A stretch of DNA of 64,000 bases from Bradyrhizobium sp. 141 (lineage in GTDB: Bacteria > Pseudomonadota > Alphaproteobacteria > Rhizobiales > Xanthobacteraceae): NCBI RefSeq assembly GCF_023074055.1, contig NZ_JADPKR010000080.1, forward strand, positions 62,001-126,000, read 5' to 3'. The translations under genes and the position numbers were made by a program. The notes below the pieces were generated by a model. It worked only from the letters and a program-made list of their open reading frames with translations, was not told where the DNA came from and did not search any database. Positions 8,790-18,875 of the stretch are shown here, piece by piece; position 1 is the stretch's first letter; each line of letters begins with the position of its first letter.

Positions 8790-8999
8790 TCATGCGGCCT
8801 GAGCCCGGAACAACCACCTTCGGTCGCGTTCGCGGCGTGTGCGGAAGCGATCGACGCACTTCTTGGAGCAGAGCGCAGTGCGCCATGAATAGTAGCGGAT
8901 CAAACCAAACTTGCCGCTACACACCGCACAACCGTTGTTTGAAACGCAGCGTTCGGACTCGGATAGGCGACGCTCAGGAAGTAGCGATGTATCGCACAT
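8790..8999 (-). CDS. Mini zinc-finger-like protein
   Basis: 69 residues with a good ribosome site (GGGAG six bases before the ATG). The centre is CAVC followed 16 residues later by CSKKC, then a basic helix (VDRFRTRRERDRRW). The CX2C-X16-CX3C spacing nearly matches the two fingers encoded just downstream. The basic tail could contact nucleic acid or an acidic partner, but this is inference. It lies 52 bases upstream of the three-gene overlapping cluster on the same strand and may share its promoter. Function unknown. Confidence 0.65.
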   Translation of the reverse strand: MCDTSLLPERRLSESERCVSNNGCAVCSGKFGLIRYYSWRTALCSKKCVDRFRTRRERDRRWLFRAQAA

Positions 9000-9530
9000 T
9001 GTTGTCTCCCTCTGTTGCTTGCGCGTTTGCCAGTTCGTTCGTTCCCTTGGACCTCATGCGGTCCTGAATCCCGATCGCGGCTCCGTCTCGAGAACTGCAG
9101 CGGCCCCTCCTTGATCGCCGCCTGTCGATAAGGCGCCTCGGCCGCAAACATCAAATCCGGTTCCCGTACGCTTGCCGATTGGCTGGTCGACGCTCCCGAT
9201 TGGTCATGAGGTTAGTTCACCGGCACGAAGCGCCCAATTGTACGGAGGTAAATGGTCGACATGACTAGGAATGGAGGAGCTATACCTAGGTTTGTATCGC
9301 CCGGGGCTCCCGCGCTCGCTCACGTTCAACGAGACGGCGCACGGCGCTTCGGTTGCACGGTCACCGTGAAAAAACTTGCGGGCATGGCGTGGTTGATGCG
9401 CCGCAATGGATCGGGCGAGCCGTCATTCGAAGGCGACGTCGTGACGCCCATCCGACTTTGGCCGGAATTGCTCCTCTGGCGTCAACGTGCTCTACTTGTA
9501 TTCACGCAGAGAGCGCCGGGAGCGTCTGCG
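9000..9530. other. Intergenic region upstream of the PAS kinase; possible N-terminal extension
   Basis: From 9000 to about 9250 I see no gene; promoters for the minus-strand mini-finger gene and the plus-strand kinase should be here. From 9252 the kinase frame is open from an ATG three bases after GGAGG. Its first codons have unusual AT-rich third positions (AGG, GGA, ATA, TTT, GTA) and no domain is recognisable before 9531. It could be an N-terminal extension, but I consider it untranslated leader. Confidence 0.4.
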
Positions 9531-11516
9531 ATGAAGCCTGTCCGGGCCGTCACGTTCGGGAAGTCAGCCGCGCAATCCCTCGCCGGCTGGGTCAGGCAAG
9601 CTGTTACCGCTAAGCCGCGGATTCGGCCCGGTGACGCCGGTTTGCTGGAAGCGGTCAAGCAGTGGCAGCAAGTCTTCGAGCACAACCCGGTCATGTACTT
9701 CATGGTCGATCCGGGTGGAACCGTGATCAACGTGAACACGTTCGGCGCCGGGCAACTGGGCTATACGGCCGCGGAGTTGATCGGCCGATCGGTGCTCGAT
9801 GTCTTCTTCGAGGAGGATCGCGACTTCGTGCGCGCGTGTGTCGCGCTGTGCCTTGAGACAGTCGATCAATCCCACACCTGGGAGATCCGGAAGGTGCGCA
9901 AGGACGGCTCGGTGCTGTGGGTGCGCGAGAATGCCAAGACCATGCTGCGGGCCGATGGCGGGCCGATCGTGCTGGTCGCCTGCGAGAACATCACCGAGCG
10001 CAAGGAAGCGGAGAATGCGCTGCGACAGAGCGAGGCTTATCTCGCCCAAGCGCAGGAATTGAGCCACACCGGTAGTTTCGGCTGGAAGTCAGCAACCGGC
10101 GAGATCACCTGGTCCAAGGAGACCTATCGCATCTTCCAATGCGACGAAGGGACCAAGCCAGAGATCCCGTTCATGCTCCAGCGGATCCATCCGGAGGACC
10201 GGCTCGTGGTGCAGAAGACCACGGGGCGGGCGGCCCGAGAGGGAAAAGATTACGACCACGAATACCGGCTCCTGATGCCCGGCGGTTCCATCAAGCACGT
10301 CAGAGCGGTCGCCCGGGCGATGCGAGATCCCAGCGGTCACGTGGAGTTCGTCGGATCAGTGACCGACATCACGGCCACCAAGCAGGCAGAGCGCAGGCTT
10401 CGTGAGAGCGAGCAGCGTTTTCGCGACTATGCCGAGACCGCGTCTGACTGGTTCTGGGAGACGGGGCCAGACCATCGCGTGACCCACATATCCGAACATT
10501 CCGATACCATCACCGCGCCTGCGGGCCTGATCGGACTGACGCGTTGGGACATCGCTCCGGACGCAGATCTAGAACCCGAAAAATGGCGACAACATCGGGC
10601 CGCGCTCGACGCCCACGTTCCGTTCCGCGACCTGGTGTATCGCAGCAAAGACCGCAACAGGCAGACGATCTACGTTCGGACCAGCGGCAAGCCGTTCTTC
10701 GACGCCGACGGCGCTTTTCTGGGCTATCGTGGCGTTTGCACCGACGTAACTGCGGCTATCCGGGCCGATCAGGCCGAAGACGCGCTGCGCAAGGCCCAAG
10801 CCGAGCTCGCCCATGTGACGCGGGTCACGACACTGGGCGAGTTGACGGCTTCCATTGCCCACGAAATCAACCAGCCCCTCGCCGCCGTCATCGCAAATGC
10901 CGATGCCTGCATCGCCTGGCTCCAGCGCAATCCGCCCGATCTCAAGGCGGCCCGCCGCTCCGTGGAGTGGATCATCGAGGACGGCAAGCGTGCCGGCGAC
11001 GTTATCCGTCACGTTCGGGCACTCGCCAAGCGGTCCGATATCGAGATGGTTCCTCTCGACCCCAACATCGTCGTGCGCGAGGCCGTCGCGCTCGTTCAGC
11101 GCGAGATGGCCAGCCATGCCGTGTCGGTACGGATGGAGCTGTGGTCGGCACTGCCCAGGGTCTTTGGCGATCGAATCCAATTGCAACAGGTCCTGATCAA
11201 CCTGATCATGAACGGGATCGAGGCCATGGAAGGCGTCCGTGATCGCCCGCGCGAGCTGGCGATCCGTTCAGCAGTGGGCGGCGATGGCGCGGTGCTGGTG
11301 AGCGTTTCCGACTGCGGCGTCGGCATCTGTGAACAGACGAGAGACCGCCTGTTCATGCCCTTCTTTACCACGAAGGCTTCCGGCATGGGCATGGGGCTGT
11401 CGATCTGCCGCTCCATCATCGAGGCCCATGGCGGACGACTTTCCGCCGCACCGAACCAGCACCACGGCGCAACTTTTCAGATCACCCTGCCCCTCCATCA
11501 AGAGGAAACATCGTGA
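9531..11516 (+). CDS. Multi-PAS sensor histidine kinase (FixL/NodV-like)
   Basis: 661 residues, apparently cytosolic. There are three PAS domains: about 45-165, about 180-285 (PAS_3 type, with MLQRIHPEDR) and about 298-410 (ending GYRGVCTDVTA). A HisKA domain follows with phospho-acceptor His444 in SIAHEINQPLAA. The ATPase domain shows an N-box (LINLIMNGIEAME), a G1-like DCGVGI and the G2 motif GMGMGLSICRSIIEAHGG. The start at 9531 has GGGAG eight bases upstream; an ATG at 9252 in the same frame would add 93 residues. The stop overlaps the start of the response regulator (GTGA), so the two are translationally coupled. No haem-binding FixL signature could be confirmed, so the signal is unknown. 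Confidence 0.88.
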   Translation: MKPVRAVTFGKSAAQSLAGWVRQAVTAKPRIRPGDAGLLEAVKQWQQVFEHNPVMYFMVDPGGTVINVNTFGAGQLGYTAAELIGRSVLDVFFEEDRDFVRACVALCLETVDQSHTWEIRKVRKDGSVLWVRENAKTMLRADGGPIVLVACENITERKEAENALRQSEAYLAQAQELSHTGSFGWKSATGEITWSKETYRIFQCDEGTKPEIPFMLQRIHPEDRLVVQKTTGRAAREGKDYDHEYRLLMPGGSIKHVRAVARAMRDPSGHVEFVGSVTDITATKQAERRLRESEQRFRDYAETASDWFWETGPDHRVTHISEHSDTITAPAGLIGLTRWDIAPDADLEPEKWRQHRAALDAHVPFRDLVYRSKDRNRQTIYVRTSGKPFFDADGAFLGYRGVCTDVTAAIRADQAEDALRKAQAELAHVTRVTTLGELTASIAHEINQPLAAVIANADACIAWLQRNPPDLKAARRSVEWIIEDGKRAGDVIRHVRALAKRSDIEMVPLDPNIVVREAVALVQREMASHAVSVRMELWSALPRVFGDRIQLQQVLINLIMNGIEAMEGVRDRPRELAIRSAVGGDGAVLVSVSDCGVGICEQTRDRLFMPFFTTKASGMGMGLSICRSIIEAHGGRLSAAPNQHHGATFQITLPLHQEETS

Positions 11517-12184
11517 CCGAGCGTGCAAAGCCTTTGCCGCCGCAGGAGGACGGCGATCAGCCAATCGTCTTCATCGTCGACGACGACGCGTCCATGCGCC
11601 GTGCGCTCACCAATCTGTTTGAGTCGGTCGGCCTCAAGGTCGAAGCCTTCGGCTCGGCACCGCAACTGCTCCAGGCCAAGCCGCCGGAAGTCCCCAGTTG
11701 CCTGGTGCTCGACATTCGCCTGCCCGGAGCGAGCGGCCTCGACCTGCAGACCGACCTCGCGAAGGCAAATATCCACACCCCGATCATCTTCATCACCGGT
11801 CATGGCGATATTCCCATGACCGTTCGGGCCATGAAAAGCGGCGCGATCGACTTCCTGACAAAGCCAGTTCGCGACCAGGACATCCTGGACGCAGTCCAGG
11901 CCGCGATCGAGCGGGACCGCGAGCGCCGCGACCTCAACAGGACAGTCTCGACCGTCAAATCACGCTTCGACACTCTGTCCTCGCGGGAGCGAGACGTATT
12001 GTCACTGGTGACATCCGGCCTGATGAACAAGCAAGTGGCCGCCAAGCTCGGATTGGCGGAAATCACCGTCAAAATCTATCGCGGCCAGATCATGCGGAAA
12101 ATGGGCGCGAAGTCGCTGGCCGATCTGGTGAGAATGAGCGAGGCGCTCGGGATTCGGCCCAGCAAGTCCGACGTGCAAACCTAA
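11513..12184 (+). CDS. Response regulator, FixJ/NodW family (REC + LuxR-type HTH)
   Basis: 223 residues. The receiver domain (about 17-130) has acidic residues in IVDDDAS, phospho-acceptor Asp67 in LVLDIRLPG and Lys117 in FLTKPV. A LuxR/GerE helix-turn-helix follows at about 153-210, from TLSSRERDVLSLV through LGLAEITVKIYRGQIMRKM. It starts with GTG overlapping the kinase stop, so the kinase is almost certainly its partner. FixJ, NodW and NwsB of rhizobia have this architecture and control nitrogen-fixation or nodulation genes. Family membership does not show that this copy has that role. Confidence 0.9.
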   Translation: MTERAKPLPPQEDGDQPIVFIVDDDASMRRALTNLFESVGLKVEAFGSAPQLLQAKPPEVPSCLVLDIRLPGASGLDLQTDLAKANIHTPIIFITGHGDIPMTVRAMKSGAIDFLTKPVRDQDILDAVQAAIERDRERRDLNRTVSTVKSRFDTLSSRERDVLSLVTSGLMNKQVAAKLGLAEITVKIYRGQIMRKMGAKSLADLVRMSEALGIRPSKSDVQT

Positions 12185-12279
12185 GTATGAGTTTCCAATG
12201 ATGACTGGCAGGTCCACCTTGCGTGTTTAGGTGTGGCCGTAGCGACGGCAAGCTCAATCCGGGGCGAGGAGCGGACGTC

Positions 12280-12666
12280 TTGTCAGTGGCTTCGGTCATT
12301 TCGGTGCTTGACGATGACCCTTTCGTACGGGCGGCGGTCAACAATCTCTTGGAATCGCGCGGATACATCGTCCACACCTTCGCCTCCGCCGAGGAGTTTT
12401 TGAGGTCGACCGATTCGAACAACACCTCGTGCGTGATCGCCGACGTCCAGATGCCGTTGATGACCGGAATCGATCTGCTGACGCAGATGCGCACGCACGG
12501 TTCGGCTACGCCGTTCATCTTCATCACAGCTTTCCCGGAGGAGAGCGTGCGTGTGCGTGCGCTCAAGGCCGGGGCGATCTGTTTCCTCGGTAAGCCGTTT
12601 GCCACCTCGGATCTAATGCAATGCCTGGACCGGGCGCTGGCAGCAGGTGACGAAACCATGGAGTGA
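12280..12666 (+). CDS. Stand-alone receiver domain protein
   Basis: 128 residues consisting of one receiver domain. The acidic pocket is VLDDDPFV, the phospho-acceptor is Asp55 in VIADVQMPLMTG and the conserved lysine is Lys105 in FLGKPFA. No output domain follows. The TTG at 12280 is chosen as start because GAGGAG lies eight bases upstream and the domain begins at once. A GTG two codons later is an alternative. It lies 95 bases after the FixJ-like regulator and is probably in the same operon, acting as a phosphate sink or competing target for the kinase. Confidence 0.8.
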   Translation: MSVASVISVLDDDPFVRAAVNNLLESRGYIVHTFASAEEFLRSTDSNNTSCVIADVQMPLMTGIDLLTQMRTHGSATPFIFITAFPEESVRVRALKAGAICFLGKPFATSDLMQCLDRALAAGDETME

Positions 12667-12816
12667 TTGCCCGACGGCCGGCAATGGAGACGGTGACAGC
12701 GGCCAGGATCAATCCCGCTTCTGGCGAGGCCTCCCGCGAGACGGCCGCATTTGCGGCCTCGTCACGATGGGACCGCATCACCTGGCGGCATGCCGCCGAA
12801 GCGCGCGCCGTCCGCC

Positions 12817-13788
12817 TCAATCCACCTTGATGTTCGCCGCCTTGATCATCGGCCACCATTTTGCGATCTCGGCCTTCTGACGGGTGCCGAGTGCTTCGGG
12901 CGTAAGCTGATCCTTCGGTGTCATCTCGAGCCCCTGGGTTTCGAGCTGCTTCTTCACTGCAGGATCGTTCAGCGCCTCCACGGCCGCGGCGTTGAGTTTC
13001 GTTACGATCTCCTTCGGCGTGCCCTTCGGCACCCATAGGCCCGACCACAGCGTCATGTTGAAGCCCTTCAGGCCCGCCTCCTCCGCGGTCGGGATCTCAG
13101 GTGCCGAGGACAGGCGCTTGCTATCGGTGATGGCGTAGGCGCGGATGGTGCCGGCACGGACCTGGCCGATGGAGTTGGAGGTCTGGTCGACGATGATGTC
13201 GATCTGGCCGGCGATGAGATCGTTCAGGGCCGGCGCGGTGCCACGATACGGCACGTATTGCAGCTTGATGCCGGAGACGCTTTCGAAATAGACGCCGGCG
13301 ATGTGGCTGCCGGAGCCGGCGCCGGCGGTGCCCGCTATCGGTGGCGAGGGCCGCGACTTCAGCCATTCGATCAGCTCTTTCAGCGACGTCGCGGGCACCG
13401 CGTTCTTGCTGACGATGATCATCGGATTGCTCGGCAGCAGCACCACCGGCTCGAGGTCGGCGACGAGGTCGTATTTGAGCTTGTAGACGGCACCATTGGC
13501 GACGTGGGTGCCGAGATGGCCGAACGAGATGGTGTAGCCGTCCGGCGGCGATTGCACCGCACGGCCGACCCCGATCGAGCCGCCCGCGCCGGTGACGTTC
13601 TCGACCACGACCGGCTGGCCGAGCGAGGTCCGCATCCGCTCGGCGAGCACGCGAGCCATCGCATCCGACGGCCCCCCGGCCGAGAAGGGCACGATGATGG
13701 TGATGGAACGGGAGGGATAGTCATCAGCGCGCGCAGCGCCGGTCACAGCGAGAATAGCAAACAGCGTAGCCCAGACGGCCTTCGTCAT
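12817..13788 (-). CDS. Bug-family periplasmic solute-binding protein (tripartite tricarboxylate transporter receptor)
   Basis: 323 residues with a signal peptide ending AARA and a mature start at DDYPSRSITIIVPFSAGG, the canonical Bug/TctC opening. Other family segments are VVENVTGAGGSIGV, YRGTAPALNDLIAGQID and LSSAPEIPTAEEAG. These proteins bind carboxylates or related small molecules in the periplasm. No TctA or TctB membrane partner is encoded next to it, so it is an orphan receptor as often seen for this family. It lies 82 bases downstream of the threonine-synthase-like gene and may be cotranscribed with it. The ligand cannot be predicted. Confidence 0.9.
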   Translation of the reverse strand: MTKAVWATLFAILAVTGAARADDYPSRSITIIVPFSAGGPSDAMARVLAERMRTSLGQPVVVENVTGAGGSIGVGRAVQSPPDGYTISFGHLGTHVANGAVYKLKYDLVADLEPVVLLPSNPMIIVSKNAVPATSLKELIEWLKSRPSPPIAGTAGAGSGSHIAGVYFESVSGIKLQYVPYRGTAPALNDLIAGQIDIIVDQTSNSIGQVRAGTIRAYAITDSKRLSSAPEIPTAEEAGLKGFNMTLWSGLWVPKGTPKEIVTKLNAAAVEALNDPAVKKQLETQGLEMTPKDQLTPEALGTRQKAEIAKWWPMIKAANIKVD

Positions 13789-13870
13789 TGTCTTCTCCCC
13801 AGCGGTGTCGCGTAGTATTTTTTCTCTTCCCGCGTACGGGAAGAGGGATCATTCGTGGCGTGATGCCGCG

Positions 13871-15112
<1,242 letters not shown>

Positions 15113-15139
15113 GGGTTCATCCCTTTTGTTGTTCTGCTT

Positions 15140-15297
15140 GTTCAGTGTCTGACCGTCACCCTGAGGTGCCGGAGCCTTGCGGCGCAATTGCGCCGCTGGG
15201 CGGAGGCCTCGAAGGGCGGCGAGCCCGGCTGCTGCACCTCGGCCTTTCATCCTTCGAGGCTCGCTGCGCGAGCGCCTCAGGATGACGGGTCTCACCA
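15140..15297. repeat. Nested palindromic repeat typical of Bradyrhizobium intergenic regions
   Basis: The outer arms CCTGAGG and CCTCAGG and the inner arms CCTCGAAGG and CCTTCGAGG enclose further small hairpins (GCGGCGCAATTGCGCCGC and CTCGCTGCGCGAG). The element fills most of the gap between the threonine-synthase-like gene and lpdA. Repeats of this kind are scattered in Bradyrhizobium genomes; in transcripts they would form a large hairpin. Confidence 0.75.
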
Positions 15298-15313
15298 CCC
15301 GACGGCTCGTCCC

Positions 15314-16735
15314 TCAAATATTCAACACCCGTCCATAGGCATCCAGCACCGCTTCCTTCATCATCTCCGACAGGGTCGGATGCGGGAACACCGTGTGCAT
15401 CAGCTCTTCTTCCGTCGTCTCCAGATTCATCGCGACGACGTAGCCCTGAATCAGCTCGGTCACCTCAGCGCCGACCATGTGGGCGCCGAGCAACCGGCCG
15501 GTCTTCTTGTCGAAGATCACCTTGACCAGGCCCTGGTCCTCGCCGAGCGCGATCGCCTTGCCGTTGCCGACGAAGGGGAAGCGGCCGACGCGGATCTCGC
15601 GGCCGCTCTCCTTGGCCTTGGCTTCGGTGAGGCCGACCGAGGCCACCTGTGGCTGGCAATAGGTGCAGCCCGGGATCAGGTTCTTGTCCATGGGGTGCGG
15701 ATGCAGTCCCTTGATCGCCTCGACGCAGACCACGCCTTCATGCTCGGCCTTGTGCGCGAGCATCGGGGGGCCGGCGACGTCGCCGATGGCGTAGATGCCG
15801 GGGACGTTGGTCTTGCCGTACCCGTCGATCACGATGCAGCTGCGGTCGGTTTTGACACCGAGCTTTTCGAGGCCGAGATTCTCGATGTTGCCGACGACGC
15901 CGACGGCCGAGATCACGCGCTCGAACTCGGTCGTGACAGGCTTGCCCTTGCCGTCGTCGATGGTGGCGACGACACTGTCGGCCTTCTTCTCGAGCTTCGT
16001 CACCTTGGTCGAGGACATGATCTTGATGCCCTGCTTCTCCAGGCGCTTGCGCGCAAGGCCGGCGATCTCGGCGTCCTCCACGGGAAGGATCTGCGGCAGC
16101 ACCTCGACCACGGTCACGTCGCTTCCCATGGTGTGGAAGAACGAGGCGAACTCGATGCCGATCGCGCCGGAGCCGACGACCAGCAGCGACTTGGGCATCT
16201 TCTCCGGCACCATCGCCTCGAAATAGGTCCAGATCAGCTTCTTGTCGGGCTCGAGCCCCGGCAGCACGCGCGGCCGCGCGCCGGTCGCGACGATGATGTG
16301 CTTGGCCTGATAGCTCCCCTCGCCCAGCGTGCCCTTCGGCGCTTCGACGTCGGACTTCTTCACGGTGACCTTGCCGGGTGCGTCGATCGAGGCCGCGCCC
16401 CAGATCACGCTGACCTTGTTCTTCTTCATCAGGAAGCCGACGCCGTCATTCAGCCGCTTGGAGACGCCCCGCGAGCGCTGCACCACCGCCTTCGGGTCGA
16501 ACGACACTTTCTCCGCCGACAGCCCGTAATCCTTGGCGTGCTGCATGTAGTGATAGATCTCGGCCGAGCGTAACAGCGCCTTGGTCGGGATGCAGCCCCA
16601 GTTCAGGCAGATGCCGCCGAGATAGGATTTTTCGACGATCGCGACCTTGAAGCCGAGCTGGGCGGCGCGGATGGCGGTAACGTAGCCGCCGGGGCCGGAG
16701 CCGATGATGATGACGTCGAAGGATGTATCGGCCAT
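15314..16735 (-). CDS. lpdA: Dihydrolipoyl dehydrogenase (E3)
   Basis: 473 residues. The N-terminal FAD-binding motif is IIGSGPGGYVTAIRAAQLG and the redox disulfide is CLNWGC within GGICLNWGCIPTKALL. The NAD-binding motif is VVGSGAIGIEFASFF, and the second FAD segment is GIYAIGDVAGPPMLAHKAEHEG. The C-terminal active-site base is in FPHPTLSEMM. The enzyme reoxidises the lipoyl groups of the E2 component with NAD+. It is the last gene of the pyruvate dehydrogenase operon here, so it most likely serves that complex. Confidence 0.96.
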   Translation of the reverse strand: MADTSFDVIIIGSGPGGYVTAIRAAQLGFKVAIVEKSYLGGICLNWGCIPTKALLRSAEIYHYMQHAKDYGLSAEKVSFDPKAVVQRSRGVSKRLNDGVGFLMKKNKVSVIWGAASIDAPGKVTVKKSDVEAPKGTLGEGSYQAKHIIVATGARPRVLPGLEPDKKLIWTYFEAMVPEKMPKSLLVVGSGAIGIEFASFFHTMGSDVTVVEVLPQILPVEDAEIAGLARKRLEKQGIKIMSSTKVTKLEKKADSVVATIDDGKGKPVTTEFERVISAVGVVGNIENLGLEKLGVKTDRSCIVIDGYGKTNVPGIYAIGDVAGPPMLAHKAEHEGVVCVEAIKGLHPHPMDKNLIPGCTYCQPQVASVGLTEAKAKESGREIRVGRFPFVGNGKAIALGEDQGLVKVIFDKKTGRLLGAHMVGAEVTELIQGYVVAMNLETTEEELMHTVFPHPTLSEMMKEAVLDAYGRVLNI

Positions 16736-16752
16736 GGCGGCTCCCGTTCAAC

Positions 16753-16986
16753 TCAAGAGGCGCCGCGAGCGCGGCGCTTGACCAGAAAAGACCTCACCAG
16801 CCATTCGAGCACCACCACCAGGACTATGACGGCCAGCGCGGTGAGCACGATAGGCTGAGCGATGTTCCGTGCCAGTTGCTCGCCGGCAAAGAACGCAGAG
16901 TGAAGAAAATCGAACCCAATCGGGTTGAGCGCGACGAGGGCGCCGAGCAGCAGCGATATCCATGGCCAGCGGGTATGGACATGCAA
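16753..16986 (-). CDS. Small two-helix membrane protein inside the pdh operon
   Basis: 77 residues with two hydrophobic stretches: WISLLLGALVALNPIGFDF near the N-terminus and IVLTALAVIVLVVVLEWLV near the C-terminus. A basic tail RSFLVKRRARG follows and would face the cytoplasm. It lies 22 bases downstream of pdhC and 17 bases upstream of lpdA, with no room for separate promoters, so it is part of the operon. No known Pdh accessory protein is recognised. Function unknown. Confidence 0.7.
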   Translation of the reverse strand: MHVHTRWPWISLLLGALVALNPIGFDFLHSAFFAGEQLARNIAQPIVLTALAVIVLVVVLEWLVRSFLVKRRARGAS

Positions 16987-17008
16987 GGTTGCCCCCTCTG
17001 CCGCCGCC

Positions 17009-18358
17009 TCAGACCATCATCATCACAGGATTTTCGATCAGCTGCTTGAAGGCGCCGATCAGCTCGGCGCCGAGCGCGCCGTCGATGGCGCGGTGATCGC
17101 AGGACAGGGTCACGCTCATCATGTGCGCGATCTCGATCTTGCCGCCGCGCACGACGGGACGCTCCTCGCTGGTGCCGACCGCGAGGATGGTCGCATGCGG
17201 CGGGTTGATCACGGCGGTGAAGTGACTGATGCCGAACATGCCGAGGTTGGAGACGGCGGTGGTGCCGCCCTGATATTCCTCGGGCTTCAGCTTGCGCGAA
17301 CGGGCGCGCGCGGCAAAATCCTTCATCTCGTTGGAGATGGTCGAGAGCGTCTTGGTCTCGGCCTTGCGGATGATCGGCGTGATCAGCCCGCCCGGCATCG
17401 CCACGGCGACGCCGACGTCGGAATGATGGTGCTTGACCATGCCGCTTTCGGTCCAGCTGACGTTGCAGTTCGGGATCTTCTGCAGCGCGACCGCCATCGC
17501 CTTGATGACGAAGTCGTTGACCGAGATCTTGTAGAGCGGCTTCTTCTCCTTGTCCTTCGGCGCAGCCGCGTTGATCTCCTCGCGGGCGGTGAGCAGCTTG
17601 CCGATGTCGCAGTCGATGGTGAGGTAGAAGTGCGGGACGTTCTGGATCGACGCCGTCAGGCGCTGCGCGATGGTGCGGCGCATGCCGTCATGCGGGACGA
17701 CCTCGTAGGAGCCCGGCTCGAACAGCGACAGGATCTGCTTGTCCGACATGGTCGGCGCGATCGAAGGCGCACCTGACGGCGCCGCCGCGGGAGCCTTGAG
17801 GCCCTTGCCCGACTTGGCCTGTTCGACGTCGCGCGCGACCACCCGGCCATGCGGACCGGTGCCTGTCACCATCGACACGTCGATGCCGGCGTCCTTGGCC
17901 AGACGCCGCGCGAGCGGCGATGAGAAGACGCGGCCGCCATGGCCGTTGCTCTGCGCGGCCGGTGCGGCCTGCGGCGCCGGTGCGGCGGGCGGCGGCGCTG
18001 CCTTGGGGGCAGCAGGCGCAGGTGCAGGAGCCGGCGCTGCGGCGGGTGCCTCAGCAGCTTTCGGAGGTGCAGCCGAAGCGCTGGGCTTGGCAGCGCCCGC
18101 CGCCTTCACGTCCTCGCCCTCGCCGGCCAGCACCGCGATCACGTCGTTGACCGGGACGTCCTGCGTGCCCTCGGGCACCAGGATCTTGGCGATCGTGCCC
18201 TCGTCGATGGCCTCGACCTCCATGGTCGCCTTGTCGGTCTCGATCTCGGCGATAACGTCGCCGGATTTGACCTTGTCGCCTTCCTTCTTCAGCCACTTGG
18301 CGAGGTTGCCCTTCTCCATCGTCGGCGAAAGAGCGGGCATCAGGATGTTGATGGGCAT
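17009..18358 (-). CDS. pdhC: Dihydrolipoamide acetyltransferase, E2 of pyruvate dehydrogenase
   Basis: 449 residues. A single lipoyl domain (about 1-80) has the lipoylated lysine in ETDKATMEVEA. A long Ala/Pro linker follows (about 85-140). The peripheral subunit-binding domain (about 145-185) reads SSPLARRLAKDAGID ... GTGPHGRVVARDVE. The catalytic domain ends with the active-site DHRAIDG motif in LSCDHRAIDGALGAELI. E2 transfers the acetyl group from E1 to CoA and forms the core of the complex. It follows the deaminase gene by 62 bases and precedes the small membrane protein and lpdA on the same strand. Confidence 0.96.
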   Translation of the reverse strand: MPINILMPALSPTMEKGNLAKWLKKEGDKVKSGDVIAEIETDKATMEVEAIDEGTIAKILVPEGTQDVPVNDVIAVLAGEGEDVKAAGAAKPSASAAPPKAAEAPAAAPAPAPAPAAPKAAPPPAAPAPQAAPAAQSNGHGGRVFSSPLARRLAKDAGIDVSMVTGTGPHGRVVARDVEQAKSGKGLKAPAAAPSGAPSIAPTMSDKQILSLFEPGSYEVVPHDGMRRTIAQRLTASIQNVPHFYLTIDCDIGKLLTAREEINAAAPKDKEKKPLYKISVNDFVIKAMAVALQKIPNCNVSWTESGMVKHHHSDVGVAVAMPGGLITPIIRKAETKTLSTISNEMKDFAARARSRKLKPEEYQGGTTAVSNLGMFGISHFTAVINPPHATILAVGTSEERPVVRGGKIEIAHMMSVTLSCDHRAIDGALGAELIGAFKQLIENPVMMMV

Positions 18359-18420
18359 GCTGACCTCACGAAGAACTTCTCAAAACGTCGTCTCCGGAAG
18401 CGAAGACGAACAGACCAGGT

Positions 18421-18873
18421 TTAGTTGCCGATGTCGCCTTGCCACAGGCGCTCATTGGCAGGATTGGAACGCCAATTCTTCATCATGGTGATGGAGCGGT
18501 CGTCGGCAAGGTCGATCCAGGGGATGCCGAACTTGTCGAGGATGTCCTTGGAGCCCTCGAAGGTGACGGACTCTCCGATCACCACGAGCTTGACCTTGAA
18601 CAGCGCGAGCGCGCCGGCGCACATCGAGCATGGCGACAGCGTGGTGTACATGATCGTGTCGTGGAACGAGATCGCGCCAGCTTCGCGCAGGCAGCTCATT
18701 TCGCCGTGCAGGATCACGTTGTTCTCCTGCACGCGGTTGTTGTGGCCGCGGGCGATGATCTTGTTGTCGCGCGTCAGCACGGCACCGATCGGCAGGCCGC
18801 CCTGCGCGATCGAAGCCTCCGCCTCGCGGATCGCCTCCAGCATGAAATCAAAGTGATGGGGTTCGATCGCCAC
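18421..18873 (-). CDS. Nucleoside/cytosine deaminase family protein
   Basis: 150 residues from a GTG at 18873, two bases after the stop of the DUF5076 gene. The zinc-dependent deaminase signature is intact: HGEMSCLREAG supplies the zinc-ligand His and catalytic Glu, and LSPCSMCAGALALF supplies the two zinc cysteines. The tail EGSKDILDKFGIPWIDLAD resembles yeast-type cytosine deaminases. The substrate may be cytosine, guanine or a related base. It is embedded in the pdh operon between pdhB and pdhC, with no obvious biochemical link. A frame extending upstream to 19044 is overlap with the previous gene and not used. Confidence 0.85.
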   Translation of the reverse strand: MAIEPHHFDFMLEAIREAEASIAQGGLPIGAVLTRDNKIIARGHNNRVQENNVILHGEMSCLREAGAISFHDTIMYTTLSPCSMCAGALALFKVKLVVIGESVTFEGSKDILDKFGIPWIDLADDRSITMMKNWRSNPANERLWQGDIGN

Positions 18874-18875
18874 GG

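Noticed and set aside
15140..15297. CRISPR-like repeats
   Set aside because: The elements are nested palindromes with no regular spacer unit; no cas genes are nearby.
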